From Ectocarpus siliculosus (Eukaryota; Sar; Phaeophyceae; Ectocarpales; Ectocarpaceae): a DNA stretch of 64,000 bases. The stretch lies in assembly GCA_000310025.1 (NCBI GenBank), contig FN649746.1, positions 1,943,613-2,007,612 of the forward strand, given 5' to 3'. Shown piece after piece: positions 21,000 through 33,289 of the stretch (the stretch's first letter is position 1; every line of letters begins with the position of its first letter). The notes beneath the pieces are model-generated. The model was not told where the DNA came from and did not search any database. It was given only the letters and a program-made list of their open reading frames with translations. Made by a program: the position numbers and the translations under genes.

Positions 21000-23100
21000 A
21001 CACGTTTCCTCAGCCGCAGTCACGTCCTTCGATGAGATCAACCTATGTTCACTCCCCTTACCCCCCCCCCCTCCCCCCGGAGCGCGCTCAGTTGTCGGTC
21101 AGTCTGGCTCCTTTGCTGTCGAATTTCGCCGCACGTTGTCGACTGGCCTTCTCTTCGTCCTTGTGCCAGGAGATATGAACCTCTCTGCCCCCCGTAGAAG
21201 CCCAGCGTACTACGGCCCTGCCCTCTTCACCGTCGCTGCTAGAGTCTAGAAGGCCCAAGGAAATCTGAATGTTCGCCGGCTGTCTTCCGTAGATCCGCGC
21301 TGAAAACTTGGCAGCCAGCCCTCACGCACTGTAGTCACCCTTACCTTGGGCATCCCTTCCCCCCCCCCCCAACAAGCTTCACACCCACTACTCGTCTCGG
21401 GAGACGCCCGTTCAGTTGTCTGGCCAAGGCTCCTTCGAAACGCAGTCGCCATACCCGAACAGTGGCTTCCAAGCCTTGTCACCCAACATGAGTGTAGGAG
21501 AACTGTCGGTGGGGCCACTGCGGTGGTACCCGAAAACTGGTACTCGTGGTGTATCTTCCGCAGCAACCAATGTGGTCGCGGCGCGGTGCCTTCGTGATGC
21601 ACCCACACAGCAGTAGAGCCTCCATCGCTTCCGTTTTCCGTAGTCGGGCCTTGTCTCTCCACGGAGCTGCTTGCCTGTCTGTCCGTCTGTCGAAAACCTT
21701 CCGGGGGAGCTTCCGGATGCCCGACCACACTGCTCTCCTCCGTTGGCTGATGTCCTGTATAAACTCGTCATTTTCTCTGACACAATCACCGGCGGTCTGA
21801 GCATATTTGTGCCCCGCTGCTGCGAGCACCAGTGGTGCCGGAGGTGGTTGGGGTGGAGCTCCCTTCGTTGGATGCTTTACCGGTACCCGCGTCAGGAGAG
21901 TTTCTGCCTCCTTCTCCCACTCTCTCACGCCAAAGGCTCCAAACCTTTCCACGATATCCGTCACCACTCTGACCAGCCCCTCCGGATGATGATCTCGATA
22001 CGACGTTAGGGTCATCGGTATGCAGCGTCCCCCATACCAGCCTCCACACTTGTTCCAGCGGTGACACTGCCCGCACTCTCGTCCCAGGCTCCTCCCCGAG
22101 GTGTACCAGATGCGTGAGGACCACGACGTCCTCGCTAAATCACACGAGAGTGACATCGATCACGACCGCCGAGAAACGCTCGACAGTAGCGGAACAACGC
22201 CTCCTTTTCGCGACCTCTGTGTGATCTCCAACCAGTCCGGGAGCTCTCCGTCGTCCATGCATTCCCAGGCTTGCATGCCGTCGTGTAGTTGACGGATGAC
22301 TGCTGTGATATTTTCCCATGTGCACCAGTGCGAGCCAGCACTCGCCACAGTAGCTCTCGGTCCACCGAGTCGTAGGTCCTCTGGAGGCCGACGAGGCACA
22401 CGTAAAATGGTACACTCCACCGCCATCCCAGCTCCTAGGAGTCGACGCACTACGAACTGCATGTTGATAGTGGAGTGACCTGGCCGGGCGCCGCATTGCT
22501 CGTCCGGTAGGATGTCGTGAGGTTCGCAGTAGTCGCTGCCACGTTTGGCGACGACATTCATGAGCACCATGCCTTAGTGCGAAAGGAGTGAGACCCCGTG
22601 TTGCAATTGTGAATAGGTCCGACCCCTAGTAGAGCACCTTGGCCGATGCGTCTTTCCACTCTTTCCGGACCTACCCTCCGTTCCACACTGTCGACGAGTG
22701 CGGCATCAAAACCTTCGAGAACGATGGGCTCGTGGGGGCCATCGATTTTAAGGAGCTCGATAGGGAGGGGGTAACGGCCAGGCGTCTTCCACTTGTGTAC
22801 CACTGCCATTCAAGTCTCTTCCAGTCTTGTGCCGACCCCAGATGAACCGAATTCCCCGTGAATGCGACCGCCCGTCGTTGCTTCACCTCCTCCATGATGG
22901 AGTCAGCGTCGAAGGTTTAGTGTAGCGTTTGAGGAGCGTGCCGAAGAATTTCTTCCACCATGAACTTCGCCCACCATTACATACCTCATGTTTCCCTTAG
23001 CAGGACCCCGTTCTGCTGTCCGTCAGATGCCTCTCGCTAAGGCCCACCGGTCTGCAAAGGTGTTCGTGCAGGTCTCTCACACGGCTCTCCTCGATATTGC
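21000..23100 (-). pseudogene. Non-LTR retrotransposon (LINE) remnant, reverse transcriptase region
   Basis: Read on the minus strand, the pieces follow the usual order of a LINE reverse transcriptase. First comes a P-I-E-L-L-K motif near 22760. Then come L-P-D-E-Q-C-G-A-R-P-G-H-S-T near 22490, a Y-D-S-V-D-R-E-L-L-W block near 22370, the catalytic box as H-T-D-D near 22020 (usually Y-A-D-D), and a thumb-like region with A-E/K-x-x-A-M-E-A-L-L near 21630. The pieces lie in different frames with stops between them, so at least four lesions separate it from an active copy. Usual products nick and reverse-transcribe at the target. The 3' part near 21050 and 21365 carries a repeated C-rich stretch followed by CAGTTGTC. 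The family is widespread in stramenopiles. I do not assign a clade. Confidence 0.8.
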
Positions 23101-26100
23101 TTCTATGTAGCCTTGCCACTCAAATCTCTCCTGGGCATGGATGCCGTCATGGACTGCTGTTTGTGCTTGCACGCGGTATGCATAAAAACTGTACTTAAAC
23201 TACCGTAGAAAAAAAAGCGAACAGATATTCTAGTCGGCGAGCTCCCTCGACGGGAGGGGCGCGGAGGAGACCGGACAGCTTCTGTGTCGGTTTCTCCAAC
23301 TGGCATCGACCGTGAAAACCGGCTGGCAGGCTAAAGAACCGACCCCAAGTCTAGAGTCTCAGAGCCTGTGCGCGTCTCTCTCGCGATTCTTGAGCTGCTG
23401 CAGTCTAGCGTAGCAGCTCTGCTGTGCTGACCGACGGACCGATGAGAGCACCTCAAAAGTCTAGAGTCTGTTGGCAAGAGCGAAAGAAAAATGCGAGAGT
23501 ATGCTTCTCTCGCCGCTCTGAAGTAGCGGCTAACCAATGGCAAGGCGCCAGCCTTAGCCGCGGAAGACAGGAGCAGATGTTGCTGGACGGCGCAGTCGTG
23601 CATGTTTCTTGCATATAATGGTGTAAAAATAGACGGGTTGTGTCGCCGGCCAGGTGCCAGTTCCATCGAGGGCAACAAATGCAAGCATTGTTGTGAGTTG
23701 GTGGTATGCCCACGATTGAGGTGCTGTGTTGCTGTGTTGGTTTCGGGGACCACCTTGACACACAGCAGATACTGTGTGCCCATGCACCGAAACTGGACTG
23801 TCAGTCTAAGATCGTCGTAGGTTTTTCGGGGGTTTGGAGCAGCAACTCTCTGCATGATGGGAAATGACGAAAGCAACGAGCACCTATTGTTGCAGCCCTG
23901 CAAAAAAAATCGCCAGAAAGCTCACCGATGCCGCCATGGTTGTTGGACACTGCCAGAGGCAGTCACACCTAAAGCTGTGGGCGTGCGAATGGGCGCTGTG
24001 TGGAGGCCCCACGGCTGGGATAAAAAAAACAGTGCATGGGTCTCTTCGCATATGTCAGAGGCCCCTTTCGCGATTGCCCAAGATCAGAGAGGTGCCAGTG
24101 TCAAACCCGTTTACCGACCCAAAGCAGCTAGAGGGAGGGAGGGGAACGGTGACATCACACGAGGTACGTGGGAAACGAGCTGGATATATACCTGCGCGTC
24201 TACAGCATTGTTTTACATGTTAGAGGACTGCTGCGTATCTCTGGACATACTGGTCAGCGTGCCCTCAACGAGATCGCCAACACTGCTGTCACAGCCTCCC
24301 CATGCGGTCGTGGAGGCTGGCTGCCTAAGGGATGCCAGCTGCGGAACGGGCACATGAAGAGGGAAATCTGCACCCAGCATGCACTCAGCGACATGACCAA
24401 GGATTATCACAGGATGGGCGGCCATGGAGTGTGCCCAAAACAGGCAAGCTTGAATACTCTACATTAGCGGCAAGCCGGAGTTTCGCGGTCAGGAGTGCAT
24501 GCATGCGCACAAAGATATGGTCATCGGCAACACGACTCGTGCTCGGGAGGATCCTGAAGTAGCCAACCTCTCGCATGCCCAACAGCATTGATCGACGTAG
24601 TTAGCCGGCAATGTGCTCGAAACGGGGGAGCTGCTGCGCGGCAGGCAGCTGAAAGAAGTTGTATCAGGAGCATGCGACGGGTAAGATGTGACGGGTACGT
24701 ACCTTTTCGGTAGGAGGAAAAAGGTGACTTCAGTCTGCCTCCATGAACAGCCCCCGGCAGCACTGTATGCACCCTCGCGTGCCGCCTCTGGCGAGATGCC
24801 TGCTAATCACCCCCCCGAAGAACGGCGATCCAGTTGCTCAGACTATGACCGTGGAGCCAGACTGGAGCGCCATTGGTGTGCCGGCCATCACATCCGACTG
24901 CTCACGGAAGCGGCTAGCCAGCCCAGGTACGATCACGGCGACCGATAAATAGACGTTTCGGAATGATGGGAGTCCGCTATCTTCCATACGAACGCGGGCG
25001 GTCTACATAAATTAAAGCAGTCCCTACTGCAGGTGCTGGTACTACTACATACATCGCGTTTTGGCCTTCAGTACTCGCCTGACTCTATAGGTGGATGCCA
25101 CTTTTCGTTATGAATTTGCATCTGGGAAACTTAGGTCCCCGGAACGACCTCCGATGACAAGGTGGTCATGGGCTGAGCAGACGCTTTTCTTATTCCCACC
25201 TGAGCCGTTGGCCATTTATGCCGTTTCTTTGTCCATTCTCGGGTGGGCATTCTTCTTTGACACACAAGCAGTGTGCCCGCCACAGTTGCGGGTTGTGGGA
25301 GGCTCAAGCGAGTCTGTTTCCGCTCCCGAGGTCGATGTGATTTCGATAGGAGAACGACCTTGATTCCATGCACAGTGGAGGACAACAGCTTGTGGTCCTC
25401 CTTCACAAAGCTGTGAATCGTCATTCCAACGAGATATATTGAGCAACAATTAAGAAGCACCTTGACCACGCTGCAACTGGAAGCAATCGATGATGCGGGA
25501 GTGTGCCGCCTTCTGCACGCTGACTTGACCTATAGTTTGGAGCCATCGCTGTACCTTCTCAGGCACACGGCCGAGGACATGTGCCGCCTATATCAATATC
25601 AAATCTGCACTAACCGAAAGAGGTACCAACATAACCCCCTACAGACACACGCACACACGCACACACACACACACATCCTAGAGATAAGATGAAAACGTCC
25701 GTAAAAACAATTCACCCGCAAGTATCCCCCAGAGTAAACCACCAAATATGAAACGACATTACGCAACACCCTATATGAAATGAACACAATGCTTCCAGCC
25801 AATGACAGGCACAATATTTCACTCATCAATCGAAAATCAAAGTAGCATACAGCCCTCCTGCTCAAACCGGTACCAATATCGTCCGTAGCTCGACCCAGAT
25901 TTGCCGGCCGTATGTGCGCACCGCAATATTATTTCCTTCCCCCGGTCCCGTCCCCACAACCTCGTCCGAGTGCCGTACCCTTTAAGGTGCCCAAGAAATA
26001 AAGCACTTCGATATCTTCTGAAGGGTCGCCGAGGTTCTCCCTCCCAAGAACTATTCTGACCATTTATCCACTACACAGTACCACGTAACAAAATCCTTCA

Positions 26101-29100
26101 GGGAAAGCACCATTGCCAGGCGGACAAATGATGGCCGTGTACGCATGAACGGCCTTGCACATTTGTCAAACCACTGGCAATAACCTATGTGTTCAAAATC
26201 GAGTGCGTTGTTTATCAGAGTAAATTTACGAACGCCCACATGCCTAAAATTGCATTCCATTGGTGGCAATGTGATCGAGGATTCGGCGCAGGCGGCTCAG
26301 CAAAGGTTTTTCTTCATTTCCGAACGCCTGCGCCCTTCCCCCTTCCGGACGATTCTGCGAAGGCACCCGCAGTGCTGTCGATGCACTTTTTTCATGCACA
26401 CAGAAGGTTCACCAAGCCGTCTGGCCTGTTCTGTTGCGGTCTTGGGAAACCAGTCGCAGAAGAAACCAAGTTGTAAAACAAATATGAAGATGAACACAAT
26501 CGGACGCTGTCCAAGACAACAAGGCTCCATTCATAAGCGAAAGAGTAGTGGAGAACATAAGCAGGTGCCCCACAGTGCTCCGACTGTCGTGGCGTCTTTT
26601 CAGACGCACGGCTACGATTCCAAAGTTCCTTGATGCTCTCGATTCAGGGGTAGAGGCTACTGAAGCTTAGAAAGAAGCTTCCCGTCGCCAGTGCAATGGA
26701 GCCACGTAGTGGCACCAAGGGAATGCCAGTATCCTGTCAAGAGAACACGAAGAGAACGTATCGGGGTCATGAATATAGTTTTTGTTTGCTTAGGTTGGTA
26801 ATCAGGAGAATACTACGTGGTTTCTCGAGTCATTGCTAGAGGGACACGTTTGAACCTTTGAAGCTTCATGACGATTCAATGCGATGCTCCCCAGCAACCT
26901 ACTACCAACAGGAATCTGTCAACCGCGACTGATTCGAGTCCGTAACGATGGCATGATGCTGTGGGCCATTCCATGCGACCTTGTCCTTCAAAGTTAGTGC
27001 GATCCGTCGTAACAGGTTCGGGCCAACCTCGATCGCTCGTCCCAACAACACCCCCACGTCCACACCCCGTCACGTACAACGCACGCGGAACATCACACAC
27101 CTCCACATAGAGCCGCCCACGATAGTGATCGTTGTAAAGGTGCTCCACCCTACCATTAGCACCACAGAAGGCCTGTAGGCTTTCGACGACGACCTGTTAG
27201 GTGTCGCCCCACAAAGAAGGAGGACAGTACGAGCCACAAGAAAAATGTAGAGACCAACTCGAACGGATCGATCAGCATTCTCCTTTTCGAAGCTTCCAGC
27301 AATTCCGACTTCACGACCAATGTACGGAAATTAGGCCATTCAGGCGAAGATATTGAAACATATCTCGTACCCCGCGAAAGGCAGGCGAAAGAATGGCCAC
27401 CAAACAGGTGGGTCATAACAGAATACTCAGCAGACTCCGACCGCCACCGTGCCCTAGGCAGGCTTGGAAATCGGGCGCATAGGGCCTGGATGCACGGTTC
27501 GAACTGTCGTTCAGTATTATGTGCAGTCAATCTTGGAACTTTCTCTCGGAAAAAATCTAGACCACGGGCGGGCTGGGGTTGCTCGCGGATTAATGTCTTT
27601 GTTGTGTGGCACTATCGTAGAGAACTTAAGATGTCTATCTACACACTCACATGCTAGACTAGAAAAGTGGGAGAAGATGTTATCACCCACCTTGAAGCCC
27701 CTCCTCCCGATCGAATCCAGGCCGGCTCTGTCCCCATCAGGCGGTCCTTCAGCGCGTAAAGATGTGCGTAGTTGTGGGAAGAAGCACGAACAGAAACGAA
27801 ACGCAGGTTTAACTTCTCCGCAGCGAGCAGAAGGGCCACTGTCGTTGTCCTCACAGTACCAACCGCCCTGATCTCTATGCTTGGACGAGGAAGCAATGAA
27901 CTTGCCCCCCAAAAATACTCAAGAAACACGTGTAGGCCCGGACAACCCAGGTGCAAACGAACCGGTCGTTGACTTGAAAGTCCAGCAATTCGACGTGAAG
28001 CTAAATAAAGGATGCGAAGCAGCGTGTAACCACAAAGAAGCAGAAACAAGCGCGAGGCCTGCTAACACAATTTCTTGTTTCGCTCGGGCTTCACGTTTTT
28101 TCGGTTTCCTGGCGGTTCGCACGGTCAATACAAATCAAAGAGACACCCAAGAGCCAACTACGAGTGCAGACCAAGAACAGAAGATCACAAACGCGATGCA
28201 ACTGTTTCGTGGGTGCAAGAAATGGCGGGGTGGCAAAAAACATCCACTGACAAAAGAGGCGAATTCATTGTTCTTTGCATGCCGTTGATGTATTCTGAAA
28301 CCTTTCAATATCTGTCACAAAGGGGGTTGTTGACCGTGGAAATCGAGGGCTGCAATGGCAACGGGAATGGGGATAGGCGGAGTCTGTTTTCAACACATCA
28401 AAACAGCCCAACCAAACGAGTGCGCGAAGTCTTCCCCCCAATCTACCATCTGTGACACAGCATGCTCTTGCTTTGCATTGTAGGTGTAATACGCAGAAAA
28501 CACAGATTTAAAACGAGAAACACTTCACTGGGTGGCACGAACCCTGTGCACAGACATCCCGTGGTGCTGTTTGGACCACATAGGCTTTGCGACGGTTACC
28601 ACCAAGATTGAGGGAACCGCGAAACCCCTATAGTACCACAGCACCGAATCGGCCTTGAGATAAATCAGCAGCGTGATGGAGGTCGGCGCCATCAAACCCC
28701 TCGGGCAGGCTGCATGGAGGGAATGTGTCGGTCTGTTCGATTCCCCGATCATGTCAGCCTGCGCCCTGCGAATACTCGCGACCGTAGCGAAGTATCCATC
28801 ATCGCATTTACGGAACCGGTGAGGAAGAACGGTCGGAAAACCTCCCGAGCGTCGACCGTGGTACACGACTATGCTAGCAGGACCGACGGGTGCTCTGCTT
28901 CCTACACAGGGTTCGACTCTTCACTGCCTACTTAGTCCGCAAAGACTGAACCTAGCGGGGCAGAGTTTCGAGCTTGGACCAGGAGGAGGTGATCTTGAAC
29001 GTCGTGGACCTAGAGAAGGTGATCTCGAATCTCGTAGTTCGGTTCTCCGTAGATCGATACCATGATGGCGAAGCAAAACAAATCACGCAGTCGCGCAGTC

Positions 29101-29164
29101 TTCTACTGCCGGCACACGCACCGAAACTGCCAGACAGACAGTCCGCAGGCTCACGGCAGTGTCG
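23101..29164. other. Long stretch without a supported gene
   Basis: Several minus-strand frames are hydrophobic, for example around 25599-25865, 26297-26530 and 27156-27530. A frame at 27654-28049 has a protein-like middle. They could be scattered exons of a membrane protein, but I could not join any two by consistent splice sites. A plus-strand frame at 27881-28288 is also protein-like. No function is proposed. Confidence 0.3.
25644..25676. repeat. (AC)n microsatellite, interrupted
   Basis: A run of ACAC with a few GC interruptions. Confidence 0.9.
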
Positions 29165-30850
29165 TACACCTCACTCAAGACTCAACTAGAGAAGGGAGGA
29201 CCGGCAGCCTCTCCGATGGCGACTTCCATTTCTCTCCTCGTGAGTTCTTCCCAGTCGCCGTCAGGGTATTCCACCCGCCAGTATTGCAGTAGTCGAACAC
29301 GGGGGCCTTGACGACCTTGGGGTGGCCCTCGTTGTCGACAATCCCCCACCTGCTAGCGCCTCTCAGGAAGAGCGGCAAGGCATGTTCCCGTGACGTCATT
29401 TCGCGCGCACTTCCAGTGGGCGGTCCGGCAGGTCTTGGCGTGGCGTCCGCGCCATGGTACAGTATGGAAGACGTCGAGCTGAAGTGAAGAGAACCTGTCA
29501 CCCGCCTCGTGTTCAGTCATCCAGTTCGTTCGCGCTTCGTCTTGTTAGCGGGCCTGATACTCCCAGGCCCACGCGGAGGTATTTCCAGCACGATACGCCA
29601 CCCTTCTGGCCACCATCGTGTACAGGTGGACCGCGAGGACAGAGGTGGCCAGGCCGAGGTCAGCTGACCACACGAGGTGTGCGTACTTGTCCTCGAACGC
29701 CGGAGGTGCGGCGGTCGCATGTGGTACTGCTTGGTATCAGCGGCCACGACCCCGCGCTGGCGAATCCGTCGTCCGTTGAGTTGAACTGTGAAGCTCACGC
29801 GGTCCCGGATGGCGTTGATGACTCGCCACGGGCCCGCGTAGTGGTCATGCGCCAGGTTCGGGTAAATGATGCCGCGGTGGAGCGTGTTGCTCGGCCCGTT
29901 GGCGAGTACTCGTACGAGGCTTCTGCTAAGGATGTTGGCGTTGCGGCGCTCCCGCTGGCGATTTTGGGATTCATGGCGTTGTCTGAGGATCTCCTGGGCC
30001 ATGCGCTGTTGATCGGTGACCGTTCTCTCGAGCCCGTGGCCAAAGGAGTCATCATCGAGGTCTTGGGTCACCACATTGATGTGGCTGCGTGGGTCCGACC
30101 AAAGAGTTATCGGTGCGACGACGCTCCCCTGGGAAGGGATGTATCCGGTGTGACGCGGTGGATCCAGGTGGCGACAGGGACAAATTCGTTCCATCGCCGG
30201 GGCCATGAAACGCACAACTGTGTAAGGGCCTCGCGAAGCCATCTCCCCAGCCTCTCGACTGCTCCCTGTGCTTGCGGGTGGCTAGTGGCGCCATTGTCCA
30301 GAGATACTCTCAACCTGCTGGAGAGGTGCTTGCATCACCTCCGCTGTGAACCCGTTACCCGGGTCGCATCCGATCGACAGGGGCACGCCGAAGATGATGA
30401 GGAGTTCTAGCAGCTTGCTGCTAACGCCAACTGCTTCCTCCGCCCGCACAGGAAACGCCGTGAGGAACTTGGACGCCCGGTCGACCACGACGAGTAAGTA
30501 CCGGTTGCCCTTGTCCACCTCGAGGAGTTCCCACGGCTGGAAGAGTTGTGCCGGGATCATTCACAGTTGCTTGTTCCCCACCCGCTTCCTCCGGCAGCAC
30601 TTGCAGGACAGGACGTAGGCGCGGACATACCTCTTCTCGATCATTCATTGCCGTGCGTGCACCCCTCGGATGTCCGTGCATACCGTTGACCAGTGCTACC
30701 ACGGCAGGCAGGAGCTGTTTGAGCACAGTGATCGCGTACGTACGACCCCGTCGTGCGTGCCAGAGCCGGTTGTCGTCGGCAAGGACGTAGTTGCTATCCT
30801 CTCTTCGCCGCGCGTCCAATCCTCTTCGCAGGGGCTGAAATGAAGCATCT
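29165..30850 (-). mobile_element. Fossil Ty3/Gypsy LTR retrotransposon, integrase region only
   Basis: On the minus strand the order is a zinc-binding-like upstream part (about 30600-30820), an integrase catalytic-core part (about 30100-30560), and a C-terminal part ending near 29180 in a D-G-D-W-E-E-L block typical of Gypsy tails. No gag, protease or reverse transcriptase is present, and no LTR pair was seen. It is truncated upstream and broken, with at least three interruptions. It looks old, but no age can be given without an LTR pair. It ends just before the nested transposon cluster. Confidence 0.8.
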
Positions 30851-31412
30851 CATCGTTGCGCGTGCACGAGTCAAACGGTATCTCGTAGGGTGTCTCCCAT
30901 CCGTGCCAGCTGAGCGGAGACTCCTCGACGCATTTCCGGCGTGTCCACGGGGATATGGTTGTCCGTGGTGTGATAAAAAAGGAGATCGATGTGTCTGTGT
31001 TTCTATTTGGGGTAGACTTAGTTCGGAAACTGAGTTTTGGTGACCTCTTCAATCGGTCTCTCTCAGGCTGAGTCTTACGGTGTGATTATTTCCGGATTGG
31101 ATTTGGGGGGGGGCTCCTTTTCTGAGCCAAATAAATATTTTGGGCGTCTTAGGCCGAGTCTTACGTCGTGATTATTTCGGGTTTTTTATTGGGTGGGGGG
31201 GTCCTTTTCTCAGCCCAAATAATTATTTGAGCGTCTTACGCGGAGGAATTTGGCCAATTCCAAACGCCCAAATTCCAAATCGCCGAATATTTCCTAGGAT
31301 CCCAGCTGCCGCGTTGGGCCTACAGTAGTGGGCCCTCTATAGTGCCGGTTGAATAGTGCCGGTGCCCGGTATAGTGCCGGTCAAATTTCTGGACACAGAC
31401 AGCGCCCTCAAT

Positions 31413-31437
31413 AGTGCCGGACCGGCACTATTGGGAT
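31413..31437. repeat. Perfect 12-bp hairpin in the subterminal region
   Basis: CAATAGTGCCGG-A-CCGGCACTATTG has a one-base centre. A near copy, CAATAGTGCCGTACCGGCACTACTG, lies at about 33171 in the opposite subterminal region. The pair could be transposase binding sites (inference). Confidence 0.85.
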
Positions 31438-31524
31438 GGCCCGTTATAGTGCCGGTTGGGCGCCGCTGTGCCCCCCAATAGTGCCGGTTCACTACCTGCT
31501 GTAGACACACACACACACTACCGG

Positions 31525-31800
31525 TCGCCCCGGTGGTCTAGTTGGTAGTATCCACGTTAACCTTCTAAGTTTCAGGTCATGGGTCCGAGCCCCGGCGATT
31601 TGTTTTTTTTTCTTACTTTCGTTCCTGAAAGAATTGGAAGCAATTTCTCCTGAATTCGTTAGTTAGTAAATGATGCCTTGGTGCATCAACTTCACTGTTG
31701 ACGAGGGTGGGAGTACTGAACCCTCTCGCGATAAAAACAATCATAGGCATGTACCGCAGAAGGGGGTCCAGCCCCCCCCTCCTGTGTGACCCCGGTTGGT
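31525..31800 (+). mobile_element. tRNA-derived SINE, copy 1
   Basis: The head GCCCCGGTGGTCTAGTTGGT is a good Pol III A box and GGGTCCGAGCCCCGGC is a B box. The tRNA-like part cannot close a full acceptor stem, so it is not a working tRNA. A T run and a body follow that match copy 2 at 57909 over the shared blocks AGTACTGAACCCTCTCGC, GTACCGCAGAAGGGG and TCCTGTGTGACC. The loop CTTCTAA resembles a tRNA-Arg(UCU) anticodon loop. It lies inside the TA-flanked element and is therefore younger than that insertion, or was carried by it. Confidence 0.8.
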
Positions 31801-32539
31801 TGGGTCGTCTAGCTAGTCAGTGAGGATGTGGGCCAGTGGGGCAGACGACAGAAACAATAATGAATGGGAGAACAAAACAAACACACACACACACACATGT
31901 GTGGAGCTATGGCGTGTATGTGTTGCTATTTTGTTTGAGTCATCTAGCTGCTGACACGATGACTGTTGGATCTTGGGAGTGTACGATTATCAAATTGGGA
32001 GATGCAGCATACCACGATATCCTGGTTTCGGCTGGGCTTGAATTAACCCTTTTTTATTTTGCTGTCCTCCGCTCTTTGGGCTTCCTAGGTTCGGGCGAGG
32101 GCATTTATTTGTGTATAGCTGAGATAGATGTGTGTCTACATGAAATATATATATTTATGTAGAGAGAGTCGTATTAGCATTCGCATTTAAATAGCGCATT
32201 GCGCATTTTTCGAATTTGGGCCCCCTTCCGGGGACCTTGATTTGTACCCGCTGGCACTGACGTCTTTTCATTGGTCCCGGTTAGTGCGGTCGATGCTAAT
32301 AATAAAAAAACACACACACCACGACACACCAGAGAGGACAGACGCCACACCGAAAAGAGTGTACACCAACCAGCTGCTGCAGACCATAATAAGAGCTCTA
32401 CGCAGAGGCGCACCATGCCTTGTGCGGAAGGAAGGTGAACTAACTGTGCCTTCAACAGGAGGACAGGACGCCGCAAGACCCTCATGGCCACGTCTGCCAG
32501 GGAGGATGTATGTATGTGGCGGGCGGCTCCACGGCAATT

Positions 32540-33015
32540 AATTGCGGCATGCAGACATGAGAGAATTTATTTGTTGCTGCTACGGAGTAAGTAAGGTTGG
32601 GGTACAGCTAGCTGTTGTAGCAATGGTTGTTTGCTTTTCTTCCGGTCGGTGCGCTTCCTGTCGTGCTTTTCTTTGTTTTCGTTTCTGCTTGTCACATCCA
32701 AGAGTAGTTGCTGCTACGTCGCGAGGAGGGCGGGGAGAACAGCTAGCTAGCTAGCTGTGGTAGAGTATGTATGTAAATGGCCATTTATTTTCCGTGCGGT
32801 GCGCTTCCTGTCGTGCTTGTGTTCTTGGGGTTGTTTTGATTCTTTCTTGCGACATCCAAGGGGGTGCGCCAGGCAGACATGAAAGAGTTGCTGCTACGTT
32901 GCGAGGGCGGGGAGAACAACTGTGGTAGAGTGTGTAGTAATGGTCGTTTATTTTTCGTGCGGTGCGCTCCCTGTCGTGGTTCTCTGTTGTCTTTTTTATC
33001 TGACAACATCGAAGG
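32540..33015. repeat. Tandem array, about three units of 150-165 bp
   Basis: GTGCGCTTCCTGTCGTG recurs at about 32649, 32801 and 32963. It is accompanied by GTTGCTGCTACG, GGCGGGGAGAACA and a CAGACATGA motif. A GCTA run (AGCTAGCTAGCTAGCT) lies between units one and two. It is internal to the TA-flanked element. Confidence 0.75.
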
Positions 33016-33289
33016 AGGGCAACGAGGACTTAGACGTCCACCAATAATAATAATATTACACATATTCGATCCACGATCCACATCGTACTCTGTTGGCCCC
33101 GCAAAGCTTGAGCGCTGCACCATGAAATCAACACCTACTCAGTAGTGCCGGTGAGGGGTATTCGAAGCCTCAATAGTGCCGTACCGGCACTACTGAGGCA
33201 CTATTCTGAATACTGCCGGTGCCCGGTATAGTGCCGCTTTTTTCTCTGGACACTACCCGGCACTATAGAGGGCCCACTACTGTATTTCC

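Larger units (their letters stand above)
31321..33285. mobile_element. TA-flanked non-autonomous DNA transposon (mariner/pogo-like ends), 1.96 kb
   Basis: The element begins TACAGTAGTGGGCCCTCTAT and ends with the exact inverse ATAGAGGGCCCACTACTGTA. The match extends through AGTGCCGG at both ends. The terminal CAGT next to a TA target is the usual form in Tc1/mariner and pogo elements, so that assignment is reasonable but unproven. Inside each end lie many copies of ATAGTGCCGG in both orientations (six direct and one inverted on the left, about five on the right). No transposase is encoded. It contains a SINE and a tandem array and lies inside the outer element. Confidence 0.85.

Noticed and set aside
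31525-31600. True tRNA-Arg gene
   Set aside because: The acceptor arms do not pair, and the same head with a conserved non-tRNA body recurs at 57909, so it is a SINE.
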